Assembly: GCA_008694505.1 (NCBI GenBank)
Contig: VZDJ01000223.1
Location: 4,332,229-4,396,228, forward strand
Reading direction: 5' to 3'
From: Cyanoderma ruficeps
Lineage: Eukaryota > Chordata > Aves > Passeriformes > Timaliidae
DNA length: 64,000 bases
A model generated the notes under the pieces. The model was not told where the DNA came from. It was given only the letters and a program-made list of their open reading frames with translations, and made no database searches. The position numbers were made by a program, and so were the translations under genes. The first letter of the stretch is position 1. Each line of letters starts with the position of its first letter. Positions 10,401 to 22,527 of this stretch are shown in pieces.

Positions 10401-12255
10401 CCAAAACAAATCATTTAAGTGAGCGTTAAAAGAATTCTTTTGTATTTTTGAGCACGATATCCTGACGGGAACGAGATACCCTGGGAAGAAAAAGGTGTAA
10501 GAGGGGGGGAAGAGTGGATCCTTGCACGGTGGAGGCAAGACAAGGTGTAAAAGTCAGAAAAAGTGCCCAGAATAAGTTTGAGGGCAGCTCTGCCAGAAGT
10601 GTTCAGTGCTGAGAGCTGCACTCAAAGGGGCATTTCAGAGCCCGCCAAGAGCTGCCAAAACGTCTTGTCTGAGCTGAAGTCACAGATGAGTAATCTTGGC
10701 AAGGAGGCTTCGGGACACATTCTTGCACAACAAACAGGAGCGAGGGGAAAAGAGGAGGTGAAAGTAAAACCCTGAGGAGATCCTGCAGGGAAAAGCAGCC
10801 TGCACACGAAGCTGATGATGCTGCTGTTTGTCACCTGCTCTTTTCCTAACAAGTGTTTGCTGAGCTCGAGCCTCTGTAACGTGGCCTGAAGGATGTGGGA
10901 GGGCTTGAGGAGTTGTTTGAAATCGCTCAAGTTTTTGGAGCACCTCAGCAGGGCTTTGGGGGCTGCTGCTGTTGGGAAAGGAGATAACATCTTATCTCCA
11001 GCTGTTGTCAGACTCCGGTCAGAGGAAGAGCAGAGGTCCTGCGGGGCAGGGGTTTTGCAGTTTTGTTGGCTTTTGGACAAACTCGGATGAGTTTTGATAA
11101 CATTAATTTGGGAAGAGCACCGTGATTTAATCCCCTGCTACTGGAAATGGTTCTGGAGCCCTCCTGTGCCGTGCCAAAGGGGCAGCAGACGTTCCCCTCC
11201 GCTCAGGTTGAGCTTTATTCCCTCTGTGGGCCGTGTGTGGCTGGAGCAGTTGCTTTAATGCATCCCTTCTCCTCTGCAGTATTTCAATTCCATTTCCTGA
11301 TATGCAGTACATGACTTAATGGGTGACGCACTTGTTAAAAGCTAGACCTGGGCCTAAGCCAGACCTCCCTGAAACAAGTTTTTGGTGGCTTCTCCCCTCA
11401 GGAAGAGGGGTTTGTAACGTTTCTGCTGAGTCTTGGTTGGTGACATTTCAGACCCACGGGACCCTGGGGACTGTCACCTGCTGGGGACGGAAGGGGGTCC
11501 TGAGGGGAGGGTGCTGGGGCTCATTCCTGAAGGTGTTGGGAAGGCACTCGGCTGATTCTGCTGCATTTTGCTGGTGGCTTCAGCAGGAGCAGATGAGAGG
11601 CGTAAAAGGTTCAATTTTTTTGTACAGCTTTGGCCAAACTTGAGCGTGAAAACTACAGAGATCCCGATGAGTTTATGCAGTTAGAGAGAAGCTACTGCAG
11701 CCCTTTTGCTTGAAATTTGCTGAGAATACACAACTCCTTCTTTTAGCTTCATTAAAACCATTGCATGTGCTTTAATTTCATGGGATCACCGCTATCTGCG
11801 CTTCCCAAGTTCATTCCCTGTCTCCACCTTCCCCTTTGCTCGCCCCCTGCTTTGTCACGGGTCAGGCAGTCCACGAGACACATCGCAAGCCGCTGCAAAC
11901 CACTTCAGCATTTGTGTTTGAACAGAAGGATGTTAACGGGAATTGTTTGTTTCAAAATAAGCAGAAATCGCAGTTATAAATAGCAGAGAGATCCTTTGCG
12001 TGCCCAGGCTTTAAAGTGAATCTTGCTCAGGCTGCTGTGACACGATCCCCTTCAGTGCTTTCCTTCGGGAAGGGCAATTCCTTCCTCGCAGTGACGGTGT
12101 GTGACCCCTGTCCCTGCACAGCTGGGAGCACTGAGCGTTGCTGAAAATGCCGTTTAAGAAAGAGGGAACTTCCTGCAGGTCCACAGGTGTCGTTTTCCTT
12201 GATCCCTCCTGCTTTTCCTCCAGGATTTAAGGTGCCATTTCTGTTTCTCTTGCAG
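7477..12255 (+). other. KCNJ2: KCNJ2 intron 1
   Basis: The intron runs from the GTAAGG donor to a pyrimidine-rich acceptor (ctgtttctcttgcag, AG at 12254-12255), about 4.8 kb. It contains poly-A tracts (8025-8075), a GAT/CAT trinucleotide tract (about 9198-9229) and a 31-bp unit repeated twice (about 9910-9971, ccaggggaggaatatgacaa type). No second gene is recognised inside it. The reading frames in the intron look like chance frames. Confidence 0.75.
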
Positions 12256-13755
<1,500 letters not shown>

Positions 13756-14014
13756 CTGGCGGGCTCCGCCTCTCCCGCGGGGCTGGAAGGCAAAACCCCC
13801 ACCGTGTCCGTCGGGCAAGGGCTCGTTGACCTGGCAAGTTGGCCCAGAAGAGTTTGCAGACTACGGTACTGTGGAAGAGTGGTGTGAAGGCAGCAGACCC
13901 GAGGAACCCAGGCTGGTTTTAGGGCTGTCCTCAGAGGAGGGACGACAGGAAGTGAACTCTAAACACAAAGCACTAAACACGTCTAAGTATGAACAGAAGG
14001 CACATATGTTGTAG

Positions 14015-14020
14015 AATAAA
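14015..14020 (+). terminator. Possible proximal polyadenylation signal of KCNJ2
   Basis: An AATAAA lies 260 bases after the stop codon, followed by a T-rich stretch (14031-14037 and 14084-14096). It could give a short-UTR isoform. Use is not shown by the sequence. Confidence 0.35.
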
Positions 14021-14637
14021 TTATGTATATATTTTTTTACAAAACTTGAACTTGCAGGCAAGCTTTGGTTGGGTTATTATTATTTTTTTTTTTTTCAACT
14101 TTTTCCAGAATGCTTCTCTCTAGGGAACAAGAATGTTTTTAATGGCATAACAAAGGCAAGAATCTGCCTTATTATTATTATTATAATTATTTTTTAAAAA
14201 GCTGCTGCTAACTACATGAACACAAATGGTTATTTTTGTTGCAGTGTAGTTTTTATTTTCTCTTGTGTAATTTAAAAAGAAAAGAAAAAAAAAAAAAAGT
14301 CAGTGTTGAACTTTTTGGGTTGAAAAGCTCGTGATCAGTTCGGAGAGGCCAATGTTGCCAGAAAGTTTAAACTCCTTTTGAGGCCAGTAGTTGAATAGCA
14401 AGAATCAATTTCTCTCTTTCCAATTACATAAGGGGCATTATGTAATATCAGGCCAATCAGTAGCCTCCAGCGAAATTATGATTTTTTTGGGGGGAGAATT
14501 TAATTCTCTGTCTAAAGGAAAAACGAGACAAAAGATATGTATACATAGGAAAAAAGTACTAAGTTCAAACTACCTAAGTGGATACCAAAGAAAATGCACA
14601 GTTTTGCACAGTGGAGTTTATTTAAAAAAAAAAAAAA

Positions 14638-14705
14638 NNNNNNNNNNNNNNNNNNNNNNNNNNNNNNNNNNNNNNNNNNNNNNNNNNNNNNNNNNNNNNN
14701 NNNNN
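14638..14705. other. Assembly gap (68 N) in the KCNJ2 3' UTR
   Basis: The run of N is flanked by poly-A on the left and poly-T on the right. The missing bases are probably homopolymer or a repeat, and the true length is unknown. The X-containing frames across it are artefacts. Confidence 0.99.
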
Positions 14706-16822
14706 TTTTTTTTTTTTTTTTCTTTTTTCTTTTCTTTTGAGACCTTTTATTTTGCACCTTATTCTAAAGGCTTAAAGGCTCGGATCTAAAGCGAGCTGGG
14801 CCTCCTCCTCCTCTTTCCCCCTTGTTCTTCCGTGGGGGGAAATAAAATCCCTCTTTTCTTGGAGGGGGAAAAAAAAAGCTCTAAAAGTTTGGGGGAAGCA
14901 AACCAGCATCACCTGCGTGTCCTCCCTGGCCTGCCCCAGCTCCTGAGAGGAGCTTTCCCTGAAACTGTGCCACGGACACGCCGTGGAGCTGCCGGCCGAT
15001 CCCAGAACCTGCTGGAGTCTGGCCACGGGTGAGCCGAGCAGCAGAGATGTCCCCAGGAAGAGTTTTTGAGGAGGAAGGAAGAGGAGGAGAAGGGCCTCGG
15101 CAGCAGAGCACTTGGGAGTGGCGGAGGGACGGCAGCGTTTTGTGCAAAACGCTTCTCTTGAGCAGGGCCGCGAGGGAGGTGGATCATTCCCACCTCGTGG
15201 AGAGAGGGATCCTTCGGGGAGGATGAGGCTGCAAAGGGAGGTTCACCTCCTGCCTCCCTCCCTGGCTAAGCCCCAGCCAGGGGTGACACTCACCCATCGC
15301 TGGTCACCAGGCTGGTTTTGTCACCTTCAGACTCATCACCGGGCAGGTTTTGTCACCTTCAGCAGAGCTCTGGTGGCGTTTTGGCTCCTTCGCCCGGAAG
15401 GCTTTATTTAAACTCTCTGTGCCTCTAAGCTCGAGGAGACAGCAAAGCTGTGCTTGGCCCTGGGGATGGCAATCCCAGGTGACTCTTGCAGTATTGGATC
15501 ACTGTATGCCATTAAAAAACAGCTTGTTCTAGGTCTGGTGTCTTCTGCACGTGGAAATCCGTGAGGGCCTCTGCCAGCCCTGCCTGGGAGAAACGCCTGC
15601 AATGAACTGGGGTCTGATGTTATCCACAGAGGGTTGGAAACTGGGGGAATTCCGTGTTGGAAACGCAGATTTGGCTCCTGGAGAGGGCAGAGGATGAAGT
15701 GCAAGCCCTGAGGGCTGTTACTGGGGCGGGAGGATGGAGAAGGAAGGGGAGGGTGGGCATTTAAAGGAGGTCTGGTGGCAGTTTCTGGGTCAGCAGGGGT
15801 GGAGACAACGGGGTGCTGCTGGTGCTGCTAAGGGTGATGCTCTTGCAAAAGGAGAAAAAACGAAACCAAAGAGTGTTCAGTGACACAGAGGGGGCACGAA
15901 AACGCAACAGGGAAAGGGAGGCTGAGCAGGAGAGAGGGGACCTGGTCTCAGATCAGCATCCCCCAGGTGCACAGTGCTCCCACTAAATGATACTTGAGAT
16001 ATTTCGAGGGAGAGATGAAAGGCGGGGGGGATGGAAAAATGCAGGATTCGTCTCATTTCTTTGACACACAAGAAATCCAGAGAGTTTAAAAAAAAAAATC
16101 CCCTCCCCTTTTAACATTTCTGGTGCAGAGGTTTTGGGTTTGTTTTTTTTTTCTTCTTCTTCTTCTTCTTGTTTGTTTTGTTTTGTTTTTCAAGTCGGTT
16201 TTTCAGAAATATTTTTAAAAATTGTACATTTTATAAAGTTTATCAAGTATTTTCATATTTAAAGCCAAATGTAAATAGAAGTCTGTAAAGGGGGACAAGG
16301 AGAAGACAACGAAAAGGCCACAAAAAAAAGAAAAAGTATCAATTCACTCAGCAGTCTCGGCTCGCTAGGACTAGATGCTACAGGTTAGCACGATTTTTAG
16401 CAAATTACTTGCAAGCCTTATAGGATTCCTAATGCTCTGAACTTCTCTTTATTTATTTTTGAAGCATGGACTTTTCATTTGAGAACACGTTCTAGTTACT
16501 GGCGGGTTTTTTGCGGGAGCCGTGTGGAGGGGGGTGTGTCGAGGTGTAATCCATCATCCATTGCTAAGCTCTGCTTGTTCTTTCTTTCCACAACCCTTTG
16601 TCTTTGCCCAGGGAATCCCACATTTCAGCCCTGGCTCTGGGAAGCTGCTGGGAAGAGCCCTGCGAGTGTTCCCCTTCCCCTTTTTGCCACCAATTTCGGC
16701 TTTCTCAGCAGCAAATTGGAGGAATCATTTAAAAAAAAAATACATATTATATTTTTAAGGACTAGACAGTGACTGACAGCTTTCCTTCGGTTCCCATTGA
16801 TCCTGGGCCAGGTTTATGCTGA

Positions 16823-16931
16823 CTTTAAACGTTAAGCTTTAAGCTTTAAACTTTAAAACTTTAAACTTTAAACTTTAAACGTTAAGTTTTAAGCTTTAAA
16901 CTTTAAACTTTAAAACTTTTAAACTTTAAAC
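16823..16931. repeat. TTTAAAC/TTTAAGC tandem array in the 3' UTR
   Basis: Heptamer-like units (ctttaaa, gttaagc, ctttaag) repeat through about 109 bp. Two similar blocks of about 50 bp each begin with 'ctttaaacgttaag', which suggests a secondary duplication. The array is rich in self-complementary TTTAAA and AAGCTT words. Confidence 0.88.
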
Positions 16932-17670
16932 TGACGGAGCTCTACCCAGAGCCTCCCCCAGGCCTCGGCGCAGCCTCTTTGTCCAGGATGAAGTGGCTGG
17001 CCCGGGCTGGCACGGAAGCTTTTTATCCTGTCTTTTGCTTAGGGGCTGGGGGGGAATATGTTATTTCTGCCCTTCCCTGAAAATACTTGAATGAGACACA
17101 TTGTCTGACCCATAATTCTGTGTACAGTGACAGGAGCAGAGGCAGGTGGGGGATGTTTCCCTCCCTCCAATTTCTTCCGTGCCGAGTTGTCCTGGGTTAA
17201 GCGGCCAGGGTAGGAATCCTCCCTCATTAGCTGGCTTTAATTACCCTCTCCCAGCCGTGAAACACTTCTGTGCTGGTGGAAGCCCTTGGAAAAAAAAAAG
17301 AAAAAAAAAAAGACAAAGGGTTGGGATATTTAATTGGTTCTCTTAGGTTTTCTTTTTTTTCACGATGGATTACAAGGCAAAACCGAGATGTACTGTAATG
17401 TCTTTAATTCTGGCTGCTCACCACATTGTGAAGTAGAAGGTGCTGCATAGTTGCCACCCCACAGCCCATCAGAAGCTGATTTTGTAAAGGACTTTTTTTT
17501 TTTTTTTTGGGCCTGCAGCTCTTGTAAAGACGAACAATCTCGGCATCCGACAAGTTGTCCACGACTATTTTCCTGTTTGCAGCCTTTTTGTATCGAGGTC
17601 TTCCTAATGTACTGCACAAATTGTGGATTGTACAGATTTTTATATATTATGTCTTATTTTATTATTTCTA

Positions 17671-17676
17671 AATAAA
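17671..17676 (+). terminator. KCNJ2: Main polyadenylation signal of KCNJ2
   Basis: AATAAA followed by TAAT and an A-rich stretch from 17682 marks the probable mRNA end near 17690. Position and context agree with a ~3.9-kb 3' UTR. Confidence 0.65.
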
Positions 17677-17690
17677 TAATTAAAAAAAAA

Positions 17691-19093
17691 AAAGAAGGAA
17701 AAAAAAATTTAATTTGAGGATGAGCTCGGTGTGTGCAGCCCGTGTGTAAAGGAGGGAGGGAGATGGGTCTGGAGGGGGATATTGAGCTGTGTTTGTTTGG
17801 AGCACTTGAGGAACAGACAGCTCGTTTCTCTGCCTCGACAAAAGGCGGGAGGAAAGGTGATCCCGTCCTTATTTCCCAAGGGAGAAACACAAACCGGAGG
17901 AAAATCTGCCCCGGGAGAATTCAGGACCTTTCCCGAGGTCACAGCTGGGACTGCAGAGCCCCAGCTCCTTCCTTGCCTCCCAGTGGAAATGCTGCAAGAA
18001 AAGCTCCAAAGCAGGGAAAGGGGGGAGGGGGATGAAAGCACCCGGAGCATCAAGCAAGCACACGGGATGATTTGGGAAGGGATTAAAAAATTAAGCAGGA
18101 AAGTCATCTCGAAATCCCCGCGTTTCGTGTCTGCCTGGAACATCTCCTTACTGAGTTGTGGCCAGGCTGGGTGTAATCTCCATCCCTCATTTCCCCGAGC
18201 CCGGTGTCACCGGCACAGGGACAGGGACAGGGACAGGGCAGGGCAGGGCAGCCTCCAGGAGCCACAAAGAGCCGTAAAATCCTGATTTTTTTTGTGGCCT
18301 CGCCGGGCAGACACTGAGGCTGCACAAGCGTGACTCAGCTGATCCAGCCGGGATCAAACTGCCCCGGCTGAGAGGGACATTTCAGGGCAGGTTTGACCCC
18401 TCTGCTGATTTCCCAACCTTTTTTTGTTGCTTTGTTTTGTCTCAGCCTGTAATGCCATTTAACCCTGCCTCGGCCGCAGCCCTGACCCCGCCGGGCTGGC
18501 ACTCGCTTCATCCATTCAAATTTACTTTCCAAAGCGGATGGTCTCTCGCAAAGCTCATCAGCGTAATTACAGGGCTGGGATTTCCAGGCGCAGATTAGCT
18601 GCCGCAGCCTGCATCTGCTTCTTCTCCTTCTCCCTGCTGCTGGAAATCATCCTCGGGCACAGCTGCTCAGTGCCCTGCCTGGATCCCTGCAGGGACAGCG
18701 ACAGCGACAGGGACAGGGACACCACTCCCCTGCTGCTCTGTCCCTTCCCTAAATCATCAGCACCCTCTCCTGTCAGTGCCTCTCCTCCTCGGAGTGCAGT
18801 CAGCACCAATTCAACAATTAAACCAACCCAACAGCTGATTTTGGGTGGCCAGCAGGGCAATAATTGAATTTTTCCTTCTTCTCTGCACCCAGCCCAGTTG
18901 GAAGATGCTCCAGTTGTGCTGCCCCGAGACGGGCAGAGGGGAAAAAAATGCAACAGAAAATGTGGGGAAGTTGCAGGACACGGGCAGTGATGCTGCCGGG
19001 CGCTCCTGCACTGCAAAATGTTTGCCTGAATCAACTGGTGCCTCTTCTGCTGGTTTTCTCAAACAGGAGAGAAAAGAGAAAGCGATGAAAACT
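17691..19093. other. Start of the downstream gene desert; no gene recognised
   Basis: Intergenic sequence with two GGGACA/GCGACA microsatellites (about 18216-18250 and 18693-18721). Frames on both strands have no recognisable product. Confidence 0.5.
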
Positions 19094-19235
19094 ATGGAAA
19101 AGTCAAGAATAAAATTATGGAAAAGCCAAGAATAAAATCATAGAAAATCCAAGAATAAAATCATAGAAAAGCCAAGAATAAAATCACAGAAAATCCAAGA
19201 ATAAAATCATAGAAAAATCAAGAATACAAAAATTA
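19094..19235. repeat. Minisatellite, ~23-bp unit
   Basis: About six copies of 'atagaaaatccaagaataaa' plus a short linker run head to tail, with few substitutions. Confidence 0.88.
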
Positions 19236-19969
19236 AATACAAGTCTTGAAAAGAGATATATTATATATTTTCCCCTTACAAACTTTTCAATAAAATACAA
19301 ATTATAATCCAACACTGACGTTTTCAGCTTGTTTGAATACGCAAATCCAGGGTGTCCCACGTAAAAAAACCCCAAAAAAACAATGCAGCTAGGAGTTTTG
19401 GGTGGGCAGGACAAACGCACCTGTTCCAGCAATTCATGCATTTTATGTTATCCTTTAAAAATAAAAACGCTGCCCTTGCCTTTCCTTTCCTCACTGGCTC
19501 GGATTTCAACCCATAACAGATTTTATTTTAAAAAACCTCCATCGAGAATGGCACCAATGACACATTCATCAAATTGTGACCTCCCTGCTGGATCCCTCTG
19601 CTTGGGAAGCTGAGTCAGGATGGGTTGAATCCTCTCCTCCTTCCCCCAGGCATTTCCACTCTGGAAATCCACCTGGAAATCCAGATTTCAGGATAACTCA
19701 GCTCCAAACTAAGTTTTAGGTCTCATATGACGAAACCTGGCCTAATTCTGGTTATTCCTTGCATCCAGAAGCAGGAGGGAGGGAAATCAGGTAAATCCTG
19801 CTCCCTCCTGAGGTAAATCAGGTAAATCCGGCTCCCTCCTGCTGCTGGAGATGTGTTGGTTTCTTGGGAAGCAGGGGGGGAAGTTTGTAGGCTTTTGCTT
19901 TCCAGGATTTTTTATTTTGATTATTTTTTATCAAGTTTTCCTGTAAAAAATTGGTTCAAATGTCCTGCC

Positions 19970-20030
19970 GCGCATAAAGCCCATTTGATATGCAAATCAA
20001 CTCATTAATTATGCACGCGGGGTGTCTCCC
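19970..20030. promoter_or_regulatory. POU octamer plus homeodomain motif block
   Basis: A perfect octamer ATGCAAAT (19990-19997) lies six bases before ATTAATTATGCA (20004-20015), inside unique AT-rich sequence between CpG-containing flanks. This arrangement is common in developmental enhancers. Conservation could not be tested, so the call is tentative. Confidence 0.25.
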
Positions 20031-20887
20031 GGCTGTGCCTGGGGCTCGCTGGAAACTCGACTGGAAGATCTAAATAAAGAACACAGCAAAGCGGAGCACT
20101 CTGAGGTCACCACCTCAGAAATCTCCTGATCATTGAGCTGGGAGAAGGACCCGGCTGCTGGTGCTGCCCGGGACTCTCCAACTCCACCATCCCGCCTCCA
20201 CTGAACTCATTAGCGGGGTTTAATTGCTGTGGAATAGGAAAGGATGGATTTCTGCAGCTGAGCAGCATCTCACCTCGGGGCACAGAGATTACCCAGAGAA
20301 ACAACTCTGCTTTAGCTCCAGGCTAGACTTCTCTCGCTCTTCTAGACTTCTCTTGCTCTTCTAGACTTCTTTTGAAGGCTTTTAATGTTCTGGAAGAGGG
20401 CAGTGGCTGTTGCATCCAGGAGGGGTGAATGTCACCTCTGAGAGAAGCAGTTCCCTGGATTGATTTCTGTGGGATCCTTCCCGTGCACTCACAGAATTCA
20501 AGACAGCCTAGAAAACCTTCTGATGGCTCATTGAGTGCTGTGATGAAATCCTGCTGCATCCCCTGCCCTGGGGGTTTAGCAGGTTGCAGGACTTGTGATG
20601 CCTCAGGATTTTGGGTTTTGTATTTTCTCATCCATTTGTAATCCTGCAGGTCTTTAGTGTAGAACTCCAAACTCCACACACGGTGTGAGCTGCTGCTTCC
20701 CCATTTTGGGCAGACACAACAATTCCTCTCCAGGCCTGGGGATCAGGGACACCTCACTGCCTCAGGGCCCAGAGATGGAAACAAAAGTGAGTTTGGGGGC
20801 AGCAAACTGGGGGTAAATGACTTCATTAGCTGAAGCTGTAATTGGAAGATTAACCTCCAATATGCAAATGGACCAAACTGATCAAAG

Positions 20888-21331
20888 TGTGAAAACCCGT
20901 GACCATTGTCCATTTTGGATGGGCTTCATCTGCCCTCAATGTACCTGCAGGCCCTTCAATAAATAGAACAGCTTTTCATTCCCTTAACTTTGTCAGGCCT
21001 GTGTTTTCAGGTGGGCCCCAAAGGCCTCAGAGTGATCAAACAGGGATGGATGTGTGATTTACTCTGCCTTAAACTGCATTTCCCCGGGGCTGTGCTGCCA
21101 ACACTGGGATACACGTGGTGTCCCTGGCACTTCCCAGGCTCCCAGGAACAGCCCCTTGCTCTTCCTCTGTCCACCCAGCCAAACTTAAAAAATTGTCAAA
21201 ACCCGTGACCCATTGTCCATTTTGGGTGGGTTTCATCTGCCCTAAATGTACCTGAAGGCCCTTCAGTAAACAAAGCAGTTTTTTATTCCCTTAACTTTGT
21301 CTGCTCTGTTTTTAGGTAGCCCAAAAGGCTT
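20888..21331 (+). mobile_element. Two related LTR-like segments in direct orientation
   Basis: Segments 20888-21026 and 21194-21331 are clearly homologous. Both have 'aaaacccgtgacc', 'attgtccattttgg', 'tcatctgccct', 'aatgtacctg' and 'ttcccttaactttgtc'. The first carries AATAAA at 20958-20963 followed by T-rich sequence, as in the R/U5 part of an LTR. They are separated by about 170 bp of unrelated sequence. They may be remains of two LTRs or a segmental duplication of one. The family is not identified. Confidence 0.5.
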
Positions 21332-22112
21332 CACCTGTCCCATGGCATTGCATCTGACAGATTTTCTGTCGAATTAACTGCAGGTATGCACTGACTAAAC
21401 ATCTTCGGAACCTCTGGACACAAAGCCTGTGTGAGATCCATGAATCCAGGCAGATCAGGGTGAGATCTGTCAGCCCAGCAATCCCCCAGGAATCCCTGGA
21501 GCTCAGCATGGAGTTTTCTGCGTGGATAATGAGAGCTCTGCCATCTCCTGTGGCCTCACCAGGGAGCCCCATCCTCCTGCTCAGGGCTGTGCTCTCATCA
21601 CGTGTGGGAAATGGATTTGTGGAGAATTTCCAAAGCAGGGTCCATCGTGTTGAAAAGAATCCCAAGATATCCGATTTTGATAAGATAGATAAGATACCCA
21701 AATTTGTAAAGCTGAATGTAAAGGGGACAGTGCCTTATAGTTAGCGAGCCCCTGAACAAATTTGGGGAAACACGAAGGCAAAAAGTGCGAAAAGATTGGC
21801 TTGAAAATTGAAATACGTGGGAAAGCTTTTTGCCAAAAAGTGCCTGAACAAGCAGGTGGAGTTTGATCAAAGATTGTTTTGGATGGTGCTGGGTGTGTGG
21901 CCAAGAGGAACCTTCCCAGCATTTTTACAGGTGACTTTATCTACTCTAAAGGTTCGTGGAGTTTTGCTGACGCCCAGGTCATCATCCAAGGAGCTCCAAG
22001 CCCTGGGAATGTCCATGACCAGAGGATTTGGGATCTCCCTCCTGCTGCTCATCGCCCTCCTGCTCTGCCCCCAGCACAGGGAGGACACGGAGAGAGCCCA
22101 GAGCAGGCACAG
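21332..22112. other. Intergenic, unidentified sequence before a CR1 end
   Basis: No coding gene is recognised. A (GATA)-like stretch occurs near 21677-21696. The part from about 21950 may be a diverged extension of the CR1 element that follows, but I cannot align it with confidence. Confidence 0.4.
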
Positions 22113-22527
22113 AGATGATCAGAAGGATGGAGAACCTCTCCTGTGGGGAAAGACTGAGAGCTGGGATGGCTCAGCCTGGAGAGGGCTCCGGGGTGATTTT
22201 ATTGCAGCATTCCAGAGCCTAAAGGGGCTCCAGGAGAGCTGGAGAGGGACTGGGGACAAGGGATGGAGGGACAGGACACAGGGAATGGCTTCAAACTGCC
22301 AGAGGGCAGGGATGGGTGGGACATTGGGAAGGAATTGTCCCCTGGGAGGGTGGGGAGGCACAGAGTGCCCAGAGCAGCTGTGAGGGTCCCTGGATCCCTG
22401 GAAGTGTCCCAGACCAGGCTGGACAGGGCTTGGAGCACCCTGGGACAGTGGGAGGTGTCCCTGCCTGTGGCAGGGGGTGAAACAAGATCATCTTAAAGGT
22501 CCCTTCCAACCCAAACCATCCTGTGAC
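22113..22527 (+). mobile_element. CR1 LINE, 5'-truncated 3' end
   Basis: A nearly complete avian CR1 tail. 'gatcagaaggatggagaacc' is followed by 'ctcagcctggagagggctcc', 'ggacaggacacagggaatgg', 'ccctggaagtgtcccagacc', 'gcttggagcaccctgggac' and 'aaggtcccttccaacccaaa', then 'ccatcctgtga'. This is the best preserved CR1 copy in the window. It has no intact open frame of the element. Confidence 0.95.

Larger units (their letters stand above)
13756..17690 (+). other. KCNJ2: KCNJ2 3' UTR
   Basis: About 3.9 kb of AT-rich sequence lies between the stop codon and a terminal AATAAA, close to the long 3' UTR known for mammalian KCNJ2. The last 300 bases, with 'ttatatattatgtcttattttatt' just before the signal, look like a typical vertebrate mRNA end. 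Inside are an assembly gap (14638-14705), a (TTC)n tract near 16152-16170 and a TTTAAAC-type array (16823-16931). The exact end is inferred. Confidence 0.7.
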
